Below are positions 1 to 7,940 of a DNA stretch of 34,219 nt, in pieces. This DNA comes from Rhodococcus sp. (in: high G+C Gram-positive bacteria) (GTDB lineage: Bacteria; Actinomycetota; Actinomycetes; Mycobacteriales; Mycobacteriaceae). The position numbers and the translations under genes are program-made. How positions within the stretch are numbered: the stretch's first letter is position 1; every line of letters starts with the position of its first letter. The stretch is taken from positions 1 to 34,219 of the forward strand of contig SEEV01000025.1 of assembly GCA_004211695.1 (NCBI GenBank), written 5' to 3'. Under the pieces are notes generated by a model that made no database searches, was not told the DNA's origin, and was given only the letters and a program-made list of their open reading frames with translations.

Positions 1-102
1 ACCCACACCGACGAGCACATCTGGTCCTGGTCGCACTGGCGCAGACGCCGACAACACCAGGCCCGCATCTGTCATTACCGAACCCGCGGCCACCTGCCTT
101 AA
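1..102 (+). mobile_element. C-terminal tail of a transposase (possibly IS701/DDE type), cut by the window edge
   Basis: Frame 1 is open from the first base to a TAA at 100-102 and gives 33 residues rich in Trp, Arg and His. The stretch HIWSWSHWRRRRQHQAR followed by CHYRTR resembles the basic C-terminus of IS701-like DDE transposases as I remember them. The start and the catalytic residues lie outside the window, so the family is a tentative call. The sequence just after the stop could hold the element's right end, but no inverted repeat can be confirmed because the left end is missing. It marks the left flank as mobile DNA. Confidence 0.45.
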
Positions 103-433
103 GTGCCGTTGCAGTACTAGGGCTCAGTCGGTTCACTGCTGGCGGCCGGGTCGGCAACCCTCGCACGATCTGTGTTGGCGTAGCGAAATGCTTGGGCGAC
201 ATAGTTCGGACACCGATTGTGTGACGTAAAGCACAGCTGAATTTGTGGGAGAAGCCTGGCGCTTGGGATGTTCTGTTGCAACCCTAAGTCGAGACCCAAA
301 CCTCCAGACCTAATTTCGGGTATGGGTATGGGTAGTTCGGCCGATGTACAGGTGTCGAAGTCGGTCCAAGGTAGCCGGTGCGCGTCATCGACGTGGCAGT
401 CGAGAATTATCTGCACGTGAGAGAAGAGTTGTC

Positions 434-574
434 ATGGCACGGATCGCCGGGTACCTGGGCTCCAGTCTGCTGAATACGTTGCGGGTCGGTGTGGTTGGCA
501 CTGTTCTGTACGCCGGGCTCATCATGGGCGTGGTTGTGGTGGCGGCTTGGAAGTTCCCGATACCCGGCGTGTAG
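434..574 (+). CDS. small single-pass membrane protein (46 aa)
   Basis: The ATG at 434 has a purine-rich AGAGAAGAG stretch just upstream. The short product has a charged/polar N-terminus (MARIAGYLG), then one hydrophobic stretch of about 25 residues (roughly 18-39, with Val/Gly/Ala runs), and ends in WKFPIPGV. Third codon positions are largely G/C, which supports coding. No family is recognised. It precedes two other small ORFs on the same strand, a pattern common in plasmid or integrated-element DNA. Function unknown. Confidence 0.5.
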   Translation: MARIAGYLGSSLLNTLRVGVVGTVLYAGLIMGVVVVAAWKFPIPGV

Positions 575-745
575 ATCCGCGGCGACTCATTGTCCTTCGC
601 CTGTGTCGGCGTTGCGGAGTGAAACATTCGGTGGCAGTTCGGGAGATCGAGCTGACAGGGGTGTGGTTGTGCCCGTGGCTTCGCGTGGCCGGTGATCAAC
701 GCACGGTACCTGTGACGGGCGCCTGTTGGTGTGGAAGGAACGGCA

Positions 746-1123
746 ATGTTCGGGTCGGGCATGGGCGCGATGGTTGGTCTACTGGTGGCTGCACTGGTGG
801 TGGTGTCCGTCTCGTTCGGTGTGGCGGCACGAGCGGACGCGAAGGTCCGCAGCCTCACGGAGTCCCGAGCGTCCGGTCCGAACCTGAGGGGATCGGTCGC
901 GGACGTGGACGAGCGGTGTGATCGGTGGCGGCAGCTTGCGACGCGGGCGTGGTTGATCTGCGGCGGCACTTCTGGTTGCAGTAGCGGTCGTGGGTGTACT
1001 GATCTGAGTCGGGTGAAACGACGACGTTGCCGGGAATGCGCGGGTGTCGGTTCGCGGCTGTTGGTACGGGACGGGCTGAGCCCTCGACGCCGAGCCCGCA
1101 GGTGGAAGATCAACGGAATCTGA
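746..1123 (+). CDS. membrane-anchored small protein with Cys-rich basic tail (125 aa)
   Basis: I chose the ATG at 746 because GGAAGGAA lies about 6-8 bases upstream. The product opens with Gly/Met residues, then a hydrophobic stretch (about residues 6-26) ending in AARADAK, which could be a signal anchor or an uncleaved signal peptide. The rest is hydrophilic, with five cysteines (one in LICGG, then CSSGRGC and RCREC) and a very basic C-terminus (RRRARRWK). Third positions are mostly G/C in this frame and not in the overlapping ones. The paired cysteines might bind metal or form disulfides, but I recognise no domain. A G/C-rich hairpin follows the stop. Confidence 0.5.
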   Translation: MFGSGMGAMVGLLVAALVVVSVSFGVAARADAKVRSLTESRASGPNLRGSVADVDERCDRWRQLATRAWLICGGTSGCSSGRGCTDLSRVKRRRCRECAGVGSRLLVRDGLSPRRRARRWKINGI

Positions 1124-1847
1124 AACGTCTCGGCCGCTGTGACATACGCGCCCGACGTCTCCCGAGATGCGGCGAAGCCCAGGTGAGCCGAAGCGGCCCG
1201 GCCGGAGTGAAGTCCGCTCCGGCCGAGCGTCGCCGTGACGTGCAACAGCTACCCGCCGCGTGAGCCCTGACCGCGCTCGTCACGCGGTGCGCGTCCGAGA
1301 AGAGGCGTACTCCGGTCGGGCGGTGCGGTTCCGCGGTGGTGTACCTGGGTGTTGGGCCCCGCTGATGTCTCCTCGGACGTTTGCTGCGTGTGAAAGCATC
1401 GACCGGAGCTACGGATCAAGGCAGACCGGTGTGCACCAATCAAAGTGAGCCAGTGGAGGTTTGGCTGGCACGGTATCGGATTCTCGACCTGCTCCTTCGC
1501 GTTCCGGTGCGAGGAAATGGTAGAACCGCCGCCGGCTATGTTCGCTGGAATGTGACCCACACCACATGCCTTTCTCGGGTGGGCTGTGTTTACGGCTGGC
1601 GGCCGTCGGTGCAAGCTCGCCGATTCAAATAACGCGCATTCGAGCGCGGGCGTGGGGTCTGGCGGGGGTGGATTCGGCGCCTGACCGATCGACTCGGCCG
1701 GCAACGATCGTCCCGAACTCCGCCGCTCGGCCAAAAGGGAGATTGTCGGCGTGTGGTGCGCAGCGCGCGGTCGGTGCGGGTGTTCGAGATCGGACTGGCT
1801 GGTCTGGGCCTCGTGTCAGTGCGGTGTGTTGCGGTTGAATAGGTGGC
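1124..1847. other. about 720 bp without a convincing gene
   Basis: Short open frames exist on both strands (for example 1260-1448 and 1381-1632), but their codon third positions show only a weak G/C preference and the products have no recognisable features. The only structure I see is the inverted repeat at 1199-1225. This may be decayed or non-coding spacer DNA. Confidence 0.4.
1199..1225. terminator. inverted repeat, possible terminator
   Basis: CGGCCGGAG (1199-1207) is the exact reverse complement of CTCCGGCCG (1217-1225), with a 9-base loop. It begins 75 bp after the stop of the gene ending at 1123. There is no T-run, which is common in actinobacterial terminators. The role is inferred from position only. 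Confidence 0.35.
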
Positions 1848-2039
1848 ATGGGGTCGTCCGCGGGTGAGCAGCTGTGGCAGACGTTGTCGGATTCCGGGTT
1901 GGCGTTGGTGTGTGTCCGCGGGCCGCAGTGCCGATGGGCGGATCTGCTGTCGGTTGGCGATAAGGAGGTGGAGGGGCTGACCTGGCTGGCACGGGACGCC
2001 GCTGAGATCGCCGAGCAGAACCGCCGCGACCATCGATAG
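1848..2039 (+). CDS. small hypothetical protein (63 aa)
   Basis: The ATG at 1848 follows an AATAGGTGGC stretch that could serve as a weak ribosome binding site. Third codon positions are strongly G/C from start to stop, which is the main reason to accept it. The product is soluble, with two cysteines (CVRGPQC), an acidic middle and a Glu/Ala/Arg helix at the end (DAAEIAEQNRRDHR). No family is recognised. It may be a small regulatory or accessory protein of the flanking element, but nothing in the sequence fixes that. Confidence 0.4.
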   Translation: MGSSAGEQLWQTLSDSGLALVCVRGPQCRWADLLSVGDKEVEGLTWLARDAAEIAEQNRRDHR

Positions 2040-2128
2040 GAGCGCGCCGGTGTCGTGACAACCGCCATTAAGTTTTCACGTGCCGTCGACACGAACTTCG
2101 GGCTCGCCGAGGCGACTGGCACCGAGTT

Positions 2129-2164
2129 GCCCGCCCGTACGACGGTGCCTTCGTACGGGCGGGC
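2129..2164. terminator. perfect 14-bp stem hairpin, likely terminator
   Basis: GCCCGCCCGTACGA (2129-2142) pairs perfectly with TCGTACGGGCGGGC (2151-2164) around an 8-base loop. It lies 90 bp after the stop of the 1848-2039 gene and is the strongest simple hairpin I noticed in the window. No T-tract follows. A factor-independent actinobacterial terminator or transcript-stabilising element is the likeliest role. Confidence 0.5.
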
Positions 2165-2448
2165 CATCCCCGACACGCACCAATTGCGGTGCGTCCTTGG
2201 GGTGCAGCACTGGTCCCTCATAAGGGGGCGCATGTTGCCTGTCTGCGCGGGGTGTGCTGCCTGCGTGACTGCGAGTGAAGTTGTGGGTCGGAAACTTTGT
2301 CCGGCTGCCTCCTTGCTGTGCTCGGTATATCGGGCTGGTCACAATTGTGGGCTCGGCCTGCGAGCTTTGCATGGGTCGTTTGGCGTACGGGGGTACCTGT
2401 CTTTTCGGATCTACCTTTCTGGTATCGCGCGGGGCGCTGACTGGCTCG
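2165..2448. other. 284 bp spacer between convergent genes
   Basis: This stretch separates the small rightward genes from the 3' end of the leftward ligase gene. It contains a perfect 10-bp palindrome, CACAATTGTG, at 2340-2349. No convincing coding frame is visible: the open frames carry many Cys codons and a weak codon bias. Confidence 0.35.
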
Positions 2449-3984
2449 TCAGATACCGGGGTGTTGTTCCTGTTGGGTTGTCCGTAATTCGCGTTTGAGA
2501 ATTTTGCCTGCCCCGGACAGCGGTAGCGTGTCTACGAAGTCGATGCTTCGCGGCACCTTGTAGGTGGCGATGAGCTCTTTGCAGTGGTTGCGCAGTCGGT
2601 CCTTGCTCACCTGCTGGCCTGGTTTGATCACGACGGCGGCATGTACGCGCTCGCCCCACTGTGGGTCTGGTACACCGATGACTGCGCAGCCGGCTATGGC
2701 TGGGTGCTTGGCTAGGGCGTTTTCGACCTCGACCGAGTACACGTTCTCGCCGCCGCTGATGATCATGTCCTTGAGTCGGTCGACGATGAACACGTATCCG
2801 CGGTCGTCCATGTATCCACCGTCGCCGGTGTGCATCCAGCCGGAGCGGAGGGCTTCTGCTGTTTCTTCCGGCTTGTAGCCGCGCATCACATGGTCGCCGC
2901 GCGCGACGATTTCGCCGACCGTTCCTGTGGGAACGTCATTGCCGTCGGTATCGAGGATGCGGATTTCGGCATGCGGCACTGTGCGTCCGGCGGAGCGGTG
3001 GAGGGAGGGGTCGTCGTGGTCGGCAGGTGTGAGCAGGGTGGTGATCGGTGAGAGTTCGGTCATTCCGTACGCCTGGGTGAACTGGGCGGTGGGGAACAGT
3101 TTCCGAGCGCGCTCGAGTAGCGATTCGGAGATCGGTGAGGCGCCGTAAACGAAATGCTCGAGGCTGGTGAGATCGGTAGTGGTGCCGGCTGCGTCGTCGA
3201 CGAGCATTTGAATCATGGTGGGGACGAGCAGGGTGTCGGTGACCTGTTGCTCGGCAATGGCTTTCAAGGTCGTTGTGGCGGTGAATGTGGGGATGATGAC
3301 GTGTGTCGAGTTGGCGAGATTGCCGATTGTCCACATCGCGATGTCGGCCATGTGAAACATCGGGGCGGCGTGCAGCATCCGTCCGTGGTGGGAGGCGACA
3401 GCGCCGGACGCCAGCGACCCGAGTCCCGAGGTGACGAGGTTGGTGTGGCTGATCATCACCCCTTTCGGGTGCCCTGTGGTCCCACCGGTGTAGAACAGCC
3501 CCAAGAGTGCATCGCCACCGGTCCGGGTGTCCTCTACGGGGGCGTTGCCCGCGATCAGGTCCTCGTAGTCCCATGCTGCTTCTGGTGCTTCGCCCTCGCC
3601 GGTGAATATCACTGTCTGTATTCCATCGACGTGTTTCCGCAGTGTCGGAACCAGTGCGGCGAAGGCATCGTCGACGAGCAGCACTCGGGTTCCGGAGTCG
3701 ACGAGTGAGTAGGCGATCTCGGTGGGGCTCCACCGGGTGTTGACCGGGTTGACGACTCCGCCGATCCACGGCACCGCGAAGAGGTACTCGTGGTAGCGGT
3801 CGGAATTGAGACCGAGGAAGGCTACCCGGTCGCCGGACTGCACTCCCAGTGCTCGCAATGCGCCGCCCAGGCGCGTGATCCGGTCTACCGACTCGGCGAC
3901 CGTGCGGATGCGCTGTCCGAAGATGGTGGCAATGCGGTCGGGTTGTTGTTGAAGGGCGCGGTGCAGTGATTGGGTGAGATACAT
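2449..3984 (-). CDS. AMP-dependent acyl-CoA synthetase / fatty-acid-CoA ligase (511 aa)
   Basis: ANL-superfamily adenylating enzyme: it activates a carboxylic acid with ATP to an acyl-AMP, then forms the CoA thioester in the cytoplasm. Visible motifs are the phosphate loop FYTGGTTGHPKG (about 164-175), YGMTE (306-310), HTGD (385-388), the hinge DRLKDMIISGGENVYS (402-417) and the C-terminal catalytic lysine in GAGKILKREL (about K494). Length is normal for a medium-chain or aromatic acid ligase. I took the ATG at 3984 because AAGGA lies 8 bases upstream on the minus strand; an upstream extension to 4080 has no such support. It lies 71 bp after the M20 gene and probably shares its transcript, so its substrate may be the acid released there. 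The acid cannot be identified from sequence. Confidence 0.93.
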   Translation of the reverse strand: MYLTQSLHRALQQQPDRIATIFGQRIRTVAESVDRITRLGGALRALGVQSGDRVAFLGLNSDRYHEYLFAVPWIGGVVNPVNTRWSPTEIAYSLVDSGTRVLLVDDAFAALVPTLRKHVDGIQTVIFTGEGEAPEAAWDYEDLIAGNAPVEDTRTGGDALLGLFYTGGTTGHPKGVMISHTNLVTSGLGSLASGAVASHHGRMLHAAPMFHMADIAMWTIGNLANSTHVIIPTFTATTTLKAIAEQQVTDTLLVPTMIQMLVDDAAGTTTDLTSLEHFVYGASPISESLLERARKLFPTAQFTQAYGMTELSPITTLLTPADHDDPSLHRSAGRTVPHAEIRILDTDGNDVPTGTVGEIVARGDHVMRGYKPEETAEALRSGWMHTGDGGYMDDRGYVFIVDRLKDMIISGGENVYSVEVENALAKHPAIAGCAVIGVPDPQWGERVHAAVVIKPGQQVSKDRLRNHCKELIATYKVPRSIDFVDTLPLSGAGKILKRELRTTQQEQHPGI

Positions 3985-4055
3985 TGTGGATTCCTTACAG
4001 AGGTAAGCGATCTGGATTCGTGTCTGTACCGGGTGTTGCCGGTGGACTGGCCGAT

Positions 4056-5411
4056 TCAGCGCATCGCTGGTCCACACCAACCAATTGCGAGGGCTGCGTA
4101 GGTTTTCGCGGCTGTGTGTACCTCGTCGAGCAGGCAGTACTCGTCGTCCGCATGAGACATACGGAGGTCTCCGGGTCCATAGCTGATTGCCGGGATACCG
4201 GCGCGTGTGAGGAACGAGCAGTCTTCCACGGCGCAGAAACCGGCTACCTTCGCGGGACCTGCGTAGGGGGTGCCGCCGGCCGCGGCGACATGGGCAGCCG
4301 AGACGGCCGCGGTGATATCGTTGGCGGCCTCACCTGGGTCGTTGGCGGGCCAGTTGAGTTTCCACTCGACCGTCGGGGGATGCTCGCGGAGCCATCCGTC
4401 GGTCCGGGCGATGGCGTCGATCTGTTCTTCGATCTCGCGTTTGACGTTCTCCGGGTCGTCTTGCGGGGGATACCACACGCAATACTCGATGGTCATGTAC
4501 TCCGACAGGAAGAATGGCACCTGGACGTCGAATGGGCCACCGGTGACGACTCCCGGATGGATGGAGAAGTGTCCCGGGGCGAACAGTGGGTGGGTTTTCG
4601 TGAACGCCCATTCCTCTTCGAGCCGCTGGATGGCCTGAAAGACCAGGAATCCCTTGTCGATTGCGTTGACTCCGACGTCGGAGCCGCCGCCGCCCGCGCG
4701 GATGGTCTGTCCGCGCATCGAGGAATGGGTGGTTTTGCCGCCGACGGTGACCGAGAACCAGAGCAGGCCGGGGGTGACCGGAATGACGCCGAGCTGAGTC
4801 GGCCCGCTCGGTTCTGCGACGACCGCGGCGTCGGCCCGGTAGCCGTGCTCCAAGGTCGACGAGACGCCGCACTCGTGATCCATCACCTCTTCGCCGACGA
4901 CCGCCTGGACGATGAGATCTCCCTGGAGTCGGACTCCGGCGCGGGCGAGCGCCTTGACCGCGAAGGCTTGCGCGACCAGCCCCGCCTTCATGTCGCTCGC
5001 ACCGCGACCCCAGATGCGGTCATCGTCGATTCGGCCGGAGAACGGCATACCCGACTCCCATCGGTCGGCGTTGCCCGGTGGCACCACATCGACGTGGCCG
5101 TTGAGGATCAGCGACCGGCCCCCGCCGCCGCTACCCGGAATGGTGCCGACTGCGTTCGTTCGCCCGGGCTCGACCGCCCACCGTTCGACGTCCGCGCCGG
5201 CGTCCTGGTAGATCTCGGCCAGCAGTTCACTGACGCGTCCCTCCGCACCGACGACGGTGTCGTAGACCTGCCCGGGGTACTTCGGATTGACGCTGGGAAT
5301 CGCGATCACATCCGACAACACGGCGACCATGTCGTCGCGCAAGGCATCGACCGCGTCGAAGACCGTGTTCAACTGTGTCGAACCCGTCGGCTGTTGTGAC
5401 ATTGCGGTCAT
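4056..5411 (-). CDS. M20-family metallo-deacylase (ArgE/DapE/ACY1-like), 451 aa
   Basis: Two-zinc amidohydrolase of the M20 family, which cleaves N-acyl or carbamoyl groups from amino compounds. The metal and catalytic set is complete: NGHVDVVP (H106, D108), GRGASDMK (D140), GEE (E174 catalytic, E175), AEPSG (E200) and SHADDE (H420). The lid or dimerisation domain spans roughly 210-330. Start: ATG at 5411, with GGAG 6 bases upstream; a second in-frame ATG lies 9 bases on. It begins 3 bases after the stop of the membrane-protein gene, which points to translational coupling. Together with the amidase, monooxygenase and flavin reductase nearby, it suggests hydrolysis of an N-acyl or N-formyl intermediate. 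That is inference; an ordinary peptidase or N-acyl-amino-acid role is the alternative. Confidence 0.92.
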   Translation of the reverse strand: MTAMSQQPTGSTQLNTVFDAVDALRDDMVAVLSDVIAIPSVNPKYPGQVYDTVVGAEGRVSELLAEIYQDAGADVERWAVEPGRTNAVGTIPGSGGGGRSLILNGHVDVVPPGNADRWESGMPFSGRIDDDRIWGRGASDMKAGLVAQAFAVKALARAGVRLQGDLIVQAVVGEEVMDHECGVSSTLEHGYRADAAVVAEPSGPTQLGVIPVTPGLLWFSVTVGGKTTHSSMRGQTIRAGGGGSDVGVNAIDKGFLVFQAIQRLEEEWAFTKTHPLFAPGHFSIHPGVVTGGPFDVQVPFFLSEYMTIEYCVWYPPQDDPENVKREIEEQIDAIARTDGWLREHPPTVEWKLNWPANDPGEAANDITAAVSAAHVAAAGGTPYAGPAKVAGFCAVEDCSFLTRAGIPAISYGPGDLRMSHADDEYCLLDEVHTAAKTYAALAIGWCGPAMR

Positions 5412-5414
5412 TTC

Positions 5415-5933
5415 TCACTCCGCGATCGGGGTGCGGGCCGTGGGGGACAGTAGGACCAGCAGCCCGCCGCCGATGAGGAGCACAATCGCGGCCAGGGCGA
5501 GCGCCGCGCCGAGCCGGATGTTGGAGATGCCCTCGACGAACACCGACCACGGCAGAGGGCCTTTGACTGCCAACACCGTTACCGCCAGTTGCACCACGCC
5601 GGCCGAGACGCACAGCGCGGCGACCGGGCGAGAGCGTGTTGTGGAGAGCAGGACCATCAACACAGTCACCGTGACTGCGAAACACCATGCAAGCCAACCG
5701 AAGTACGCCGCCTGCACTGCCGACGTACTGTCGGCCGAGGCTGCGGACAGCGCGGCGAATGTCAGTTCGCCAGCTGGGAGGTCGGCTTGCGGCTGCGGTG
5801 GGACATACGTCCACGCGGGGCCGAGTAGGCCGACCCAAGCCGCTGCGACGCTCGCGGTTGCACACACGACAACGCGCCTGGTGGCGGCGCCGGAATCCGC
5901 TCGAGTCTGCGGTCCGGCATAGATTGCATTCAT
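5415..5933 (-). CDS. four-helix membrane protein of unknown function (172 aa)
   Basis: Four hydrophobic stretches are visible: VVVCATASVAAAWVGLLG near the N-terminus, FGWLAWCFAVTVTVLMVLL, ALCVSAGVVQLAVTVLAV and ALALAAIVLLIGGGLLVLL near the C-terminus. A polar loop (about 40-70) follows the first helix. I use the ATG at 5933, with a GAGAAAGAAGG stretch about 10 bases upstream; an upstream start at 5987 is possible but less well placed. It is the first gene of the operon with the M20 deacylase and ligase, separated from the former by 3 bases. The placement suggests a role in uptake or sensing of the same substrate, but no transporter family is recognised. Confidence 0.78.
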   Translation of the reverse strand: MNAIYAGPQTRADSGAATRRVVVCATASVAAAWVGLLGPAWTYVPPQPQADLPAGELTFAALSAASADSTSAVQAAYFGWLAWCFAVTVTVLMVLLSTTRSRPVAALCVSAGVVQLAVTVLAVKGPLPWSVFVEGISNIRLGAALALAAIVLLIGGGLLVLLSPTARTPIAE

Positions 5934-6042
5934 AACGTGAAGGCCTTCTTTCTCCAGGGGGTGACCGATTCGCGGTCGATACCTCAAATGGGCGAGTTAC
6001 GTCGTCTCGGCGACCAAGCATGCCGATGACGGCGCCCTTGGT

Positions 6043-6061
6043 GAATCCGTCATTGTGCGGA
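6043..6061. promoter_or_regulatory. 19-bp operator-like sequence, copy 1
   Basis: GAATCCGTCATTGTGCGGA occurs here and, base for base, at 13666-13684. Its core TCCG-N8-CGGA is an inverted repeat, as expected for a dimeric repressor or activator. It lies 110 bp upstream of the leftward membrane-protein/M20/ligase operon and about 150 bp upstream of the divergent flavin reductase gene, so it could control both. The regulator is unknown. The IclR-type regulator in this window uses a somewhat similar TCCA...TGGA site. Confidence 0.6.
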
Positions 6062-6129
6062 TTGGATGCGCAGTTCGACTGTCGGCATCCGCGCGTGCCG
6101 CGGTTGGTGGTCTCCAATCAGTAGCGGGA

Positions 6130-6145
6130 TCCGTACAACGACCGA
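6130..6145. promoter_or_regulatory. imperfect second copy of the operator
   Basis: TCCGTACAACGACCGA matches the reverse complement of the core at 6046-6061 (TCCGCACAATGACGGA) at 13 of 16 positions. The first part, ATCCGTACAA (from 6129), also recurs exactly at 13719-13728 in the other promoter. It sits 70 bp before the flavin reductase start, a position suited to controlling that gene. Binding is inferred. Confidence 0.45.
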
Positions 6146-6214
6146 TGGCAGGCGGGGAGCGGCGTTCGAGAATATGTATCTCTTCTCATTCCGACCTCAC
6201 GGGAGTGCATCGCC

Positions 6215-6712
6215 ATGACGACGATCTCCGAGCCCTTCGATCAACGAACCTTGCGGACCTTCTACGGCCGGATACCGAGCGGTGTTCTTGCGCTCGGTGC
6301 GATGGTGGACGGCGAACCTCTGGGCATGGCGGTCAGTTCGTTCACCAATGTCTCGCTCGATCCACCCTTGATGGTGGTGTCGATTCGCAACGAATCTGCG
6401 ACGTGGCCGCTGATCGCGGAGGCGGAGGCGATCGGCGCGAGCATTCTGGCCGAGTCACAGGAGGAGTGCGGAATGCAACTGTCCGCGAGTCGGTCGGACA
6501 GCCGCTTCGACTCGATCGGTTACACCGTGACCGCGTCGGGCGCGGTCCTGATCGACGATGCGTCCGCCTGGTTCGAGGCCACCCCGTCGGATCCCATCCC
6601 CGCCGGCGACCACAGCCTCGTGCTGCTGACGCTGCGCAGTATCTCGCATGGCGGGGACCGGTCGCCGCTGCTGTTCTTCGGCAGCAAGTTCGCGGCGGTC
6701 CGTCATGATTAG
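6215..6712 (+). CDS. flavin reductase (RutF/HpaC-like), 165 aa
   Basis: Small FMN-binding split-barrel protein that reduces free FMN or FAD with NAD(P)H and supplies it to a partner monooxygenase. The family signature is clear: RTFYGRIPSGVLALGA near the N-terminus, then MAVSSFTNVSLDPPLMVVSI (about 38-57) and the C-terminal PLLFFGSKFAAV. Length is typical. GGGAG lies about 9 bases before the ATG. The obvious partner is the luciferase-like monooxygenase at 12433-13598, whose promoter carries the same operator. The RutA/RutF pair for uracil cleavage is a known example of this pairing. It is divergent from the M20 operon and its stop overlaps the next ORF by 8 bases. Confidence 0.92.
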   Translation: MTTISEPFDQRTLRTFYGRIPSGVLALGAMVDGEPLGMAVSSFTNVSLDPPLMVVSIRNESATWPLIAEAEAIGASILAESQEECGMQLSASRSDSRFDSIGYTVTASGAVLIDDASAWFEATPSDPIPAGDHSLVLLTLRSISHGGDRSPLLFFGSKFAAVRHD

Positions 6713-7184
6713 GAATGCGAGGCCCAGGCAGCGGGTGACCGTTTTCATCCGGGGGCGGCACGCCGAGCCGACGTTCACGGCGAGCGGCGCAGCCGGCAGC
6801 ATGTATCCGCATCTGTTGGACGCCGACAATCTGCGCGATGCGGCGGTGACGAGCAGCCGGCTCGACCGCGACAGGTCGGGGCGATCGCCGCTGCCGCTGT
6901 TACACATCGACACGGCGACCGGGGGGCGGCTGGGCTCGGACCTGCCCATGGATCGCCGAGCGATTCCGTTCCCCGGTTCGCCGAGGTTGCTTGGGGGTTT
7001 GATCGCGGATGCGGTCCGGGTAGGCGTCGCGTCAGGCGCTGTGATCACCGTCGACGGGCGGCCGCCGCTGACACACCGACTGCGGGACGACGTCGCCGAG
7101 CACCTTCGGCAGGATGGATTCGAGGTCGCGTTCGAGGTGCCGGGCTGGGTTCTGGGGTCCGAGAGGTTCGCGCGATCGAGCTGA
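6705..7184 (+). CDS. unknown protein coupled to the flavin reductase (159 aa)
   Basis: The ATG at 6705 lies inside the 3' end of the flavin reductase gene (8-base overlap), so translation is probably coupled. Third codon positions are strongly G/C, which supports a real gene. The product has no hydrophobic segment. It starts with a strand-like VTVFIRGRHAEPTF, has an Asp/Arg-rich middle (residues 40-85) and a C-terminal part with AVITVDGRPPLTHRLRDDVAEHLRQ. I recognise no family. Its position implies a role in the same oxidation step or as an accessory subunit. Confidence 0.6.
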   Translation: MIRNARPRQRVTVFIRGRHAEPTFTASGAAGSMYPHLLDADNLRDAAVTSSRLDRDRSGRSPLPLLHIDTATGGRLGSDLPMDRRAIPFPGSPRLLGGLIADAVRVGVASGAVITVDGRPPLTHRLRDDVAEHLRQDGFEVAFEVPGWVLGSERFARSS

Positions 7185-7301
7185 GCCGGGTCCGCTCACC
7201 GGCGTCGACGCGGTTCGATCGACCCCGGGCAGAGATAAACTCGAGTGACTGGAGTGTCCACCATTACACGCTTTCGCTGAGCCCGAGACGGGGGACGGCC
7301 A

Positions 7302-7940
7302 ATGGCTGAAGTCGACCCGCTGGCCACACAGCGCGGTCCGGCGGTCGATATCGTCGCCGAGCTGAATGCCGAGGGCTTCTGCGATGCACACGAGATCGCA
7401 CGCGGCGGTTTCGGAGTTGTCTACCGCTGTGAGCAGAAGCCGCTCGAACGCACCGTAGCGGTCAAGGTTCTGACCGCCGACCTCGACGACGAGAATTTCG
7501 AGCGGTTCATCGAGGAACAGCACGCGATGGGACGGTTGTCCGGGCACCCCAATATCGTCACCATCCTCCATGCGGGAGCGACCGGCAGCGGGCGGCCGTA
7601 CCTCGTGATGCCCTACCACCGACAGGAATCGCTGGAGACTCACATCCGTCAGCACGGTCCGGTCAGCTGGGGCGATGCGCTCCGGCTGGGCGTGAAGATC
7701 GCGGGTGCTCTCGCCGCCGCGCACCGGATCGACATTTTCCATCGCGACGTCAAGCCCGGGAACATTCTGCTGACCGAGTACGGCGAACCCGAATTGACCG
7801 ACTTCGGTATCGCGCGAATCACCGGCGGGTTCACCACGGCTGCCGGCGTCGTCCTCGGCTCTCCGGCGTTCACCGCACCCGAAGTGCTCCGCGGGCAGCC
7901 GGCAACCGAACCGGTCGACACAACATCTCAGCGGAGGTGA
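7302..7940 (+). pseudogene. truncated Ser/Thr protein kinase (N-lobe and catalytic loop only), 212 aa
   Basis: Hanks-type kinase domain with the glycine loop IARGGFGVVY (32-41), the ATP lysine K55 in AVKVL, HRDVKPGN (147-154), DFG (167-169) and APE (192-194). The sequence then stops 18 residues after APE. The rest of the C-lobe (helices F to I), about 60-100 residues in normal kinases, is missing. In PknK-like regulators of actinobacteria the kinase runs on into an ATPase and LuxR domain in one chain. Here the next ORF starts that ATPase in another frame with a 4-base GTGA overlap (7937-7940). An internal deletion with frameshift in an ancestral fusion gene explains this best. The catalytic residues are intact, but a stable active fold is doubtful. 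Confidence 0.8.

Noticed and set aside
547..921. TTG-started frame with several cysteines (CRRCG, CWCG) overlapping the gene at 746
   Set aside because: The first part looks slightly coding, but no good start is visible, and after 746 its third positions lose G/C preference where the overlapping frame gains it.
2055..2498. GTG-started 147-codon frame after the small gene at 1848-2039
   Set aside because: The first 50 codons have some G/C third-position bias, but the perfect 14-bp hairpin lies inside it. The later part is Cys-rich and atypical, and it would run over the end of the convergent ligase gene.
3984..5399. 471-codon + strand frame opposite the M20 deacylase gene
   Set aside because: Antisense shadow with no recognisable motifs; the minus strand has a full set of M20 metal ligands.
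7921..7940. GTGA overlap as evidence for a normal kinase-regulator gene pair
   Set aside because: The purine-rich site abuts the GTG with almost no spacer, the kinase C-lobe is missing, and the regulator frame is open upstream, so deletion damage explains it better.
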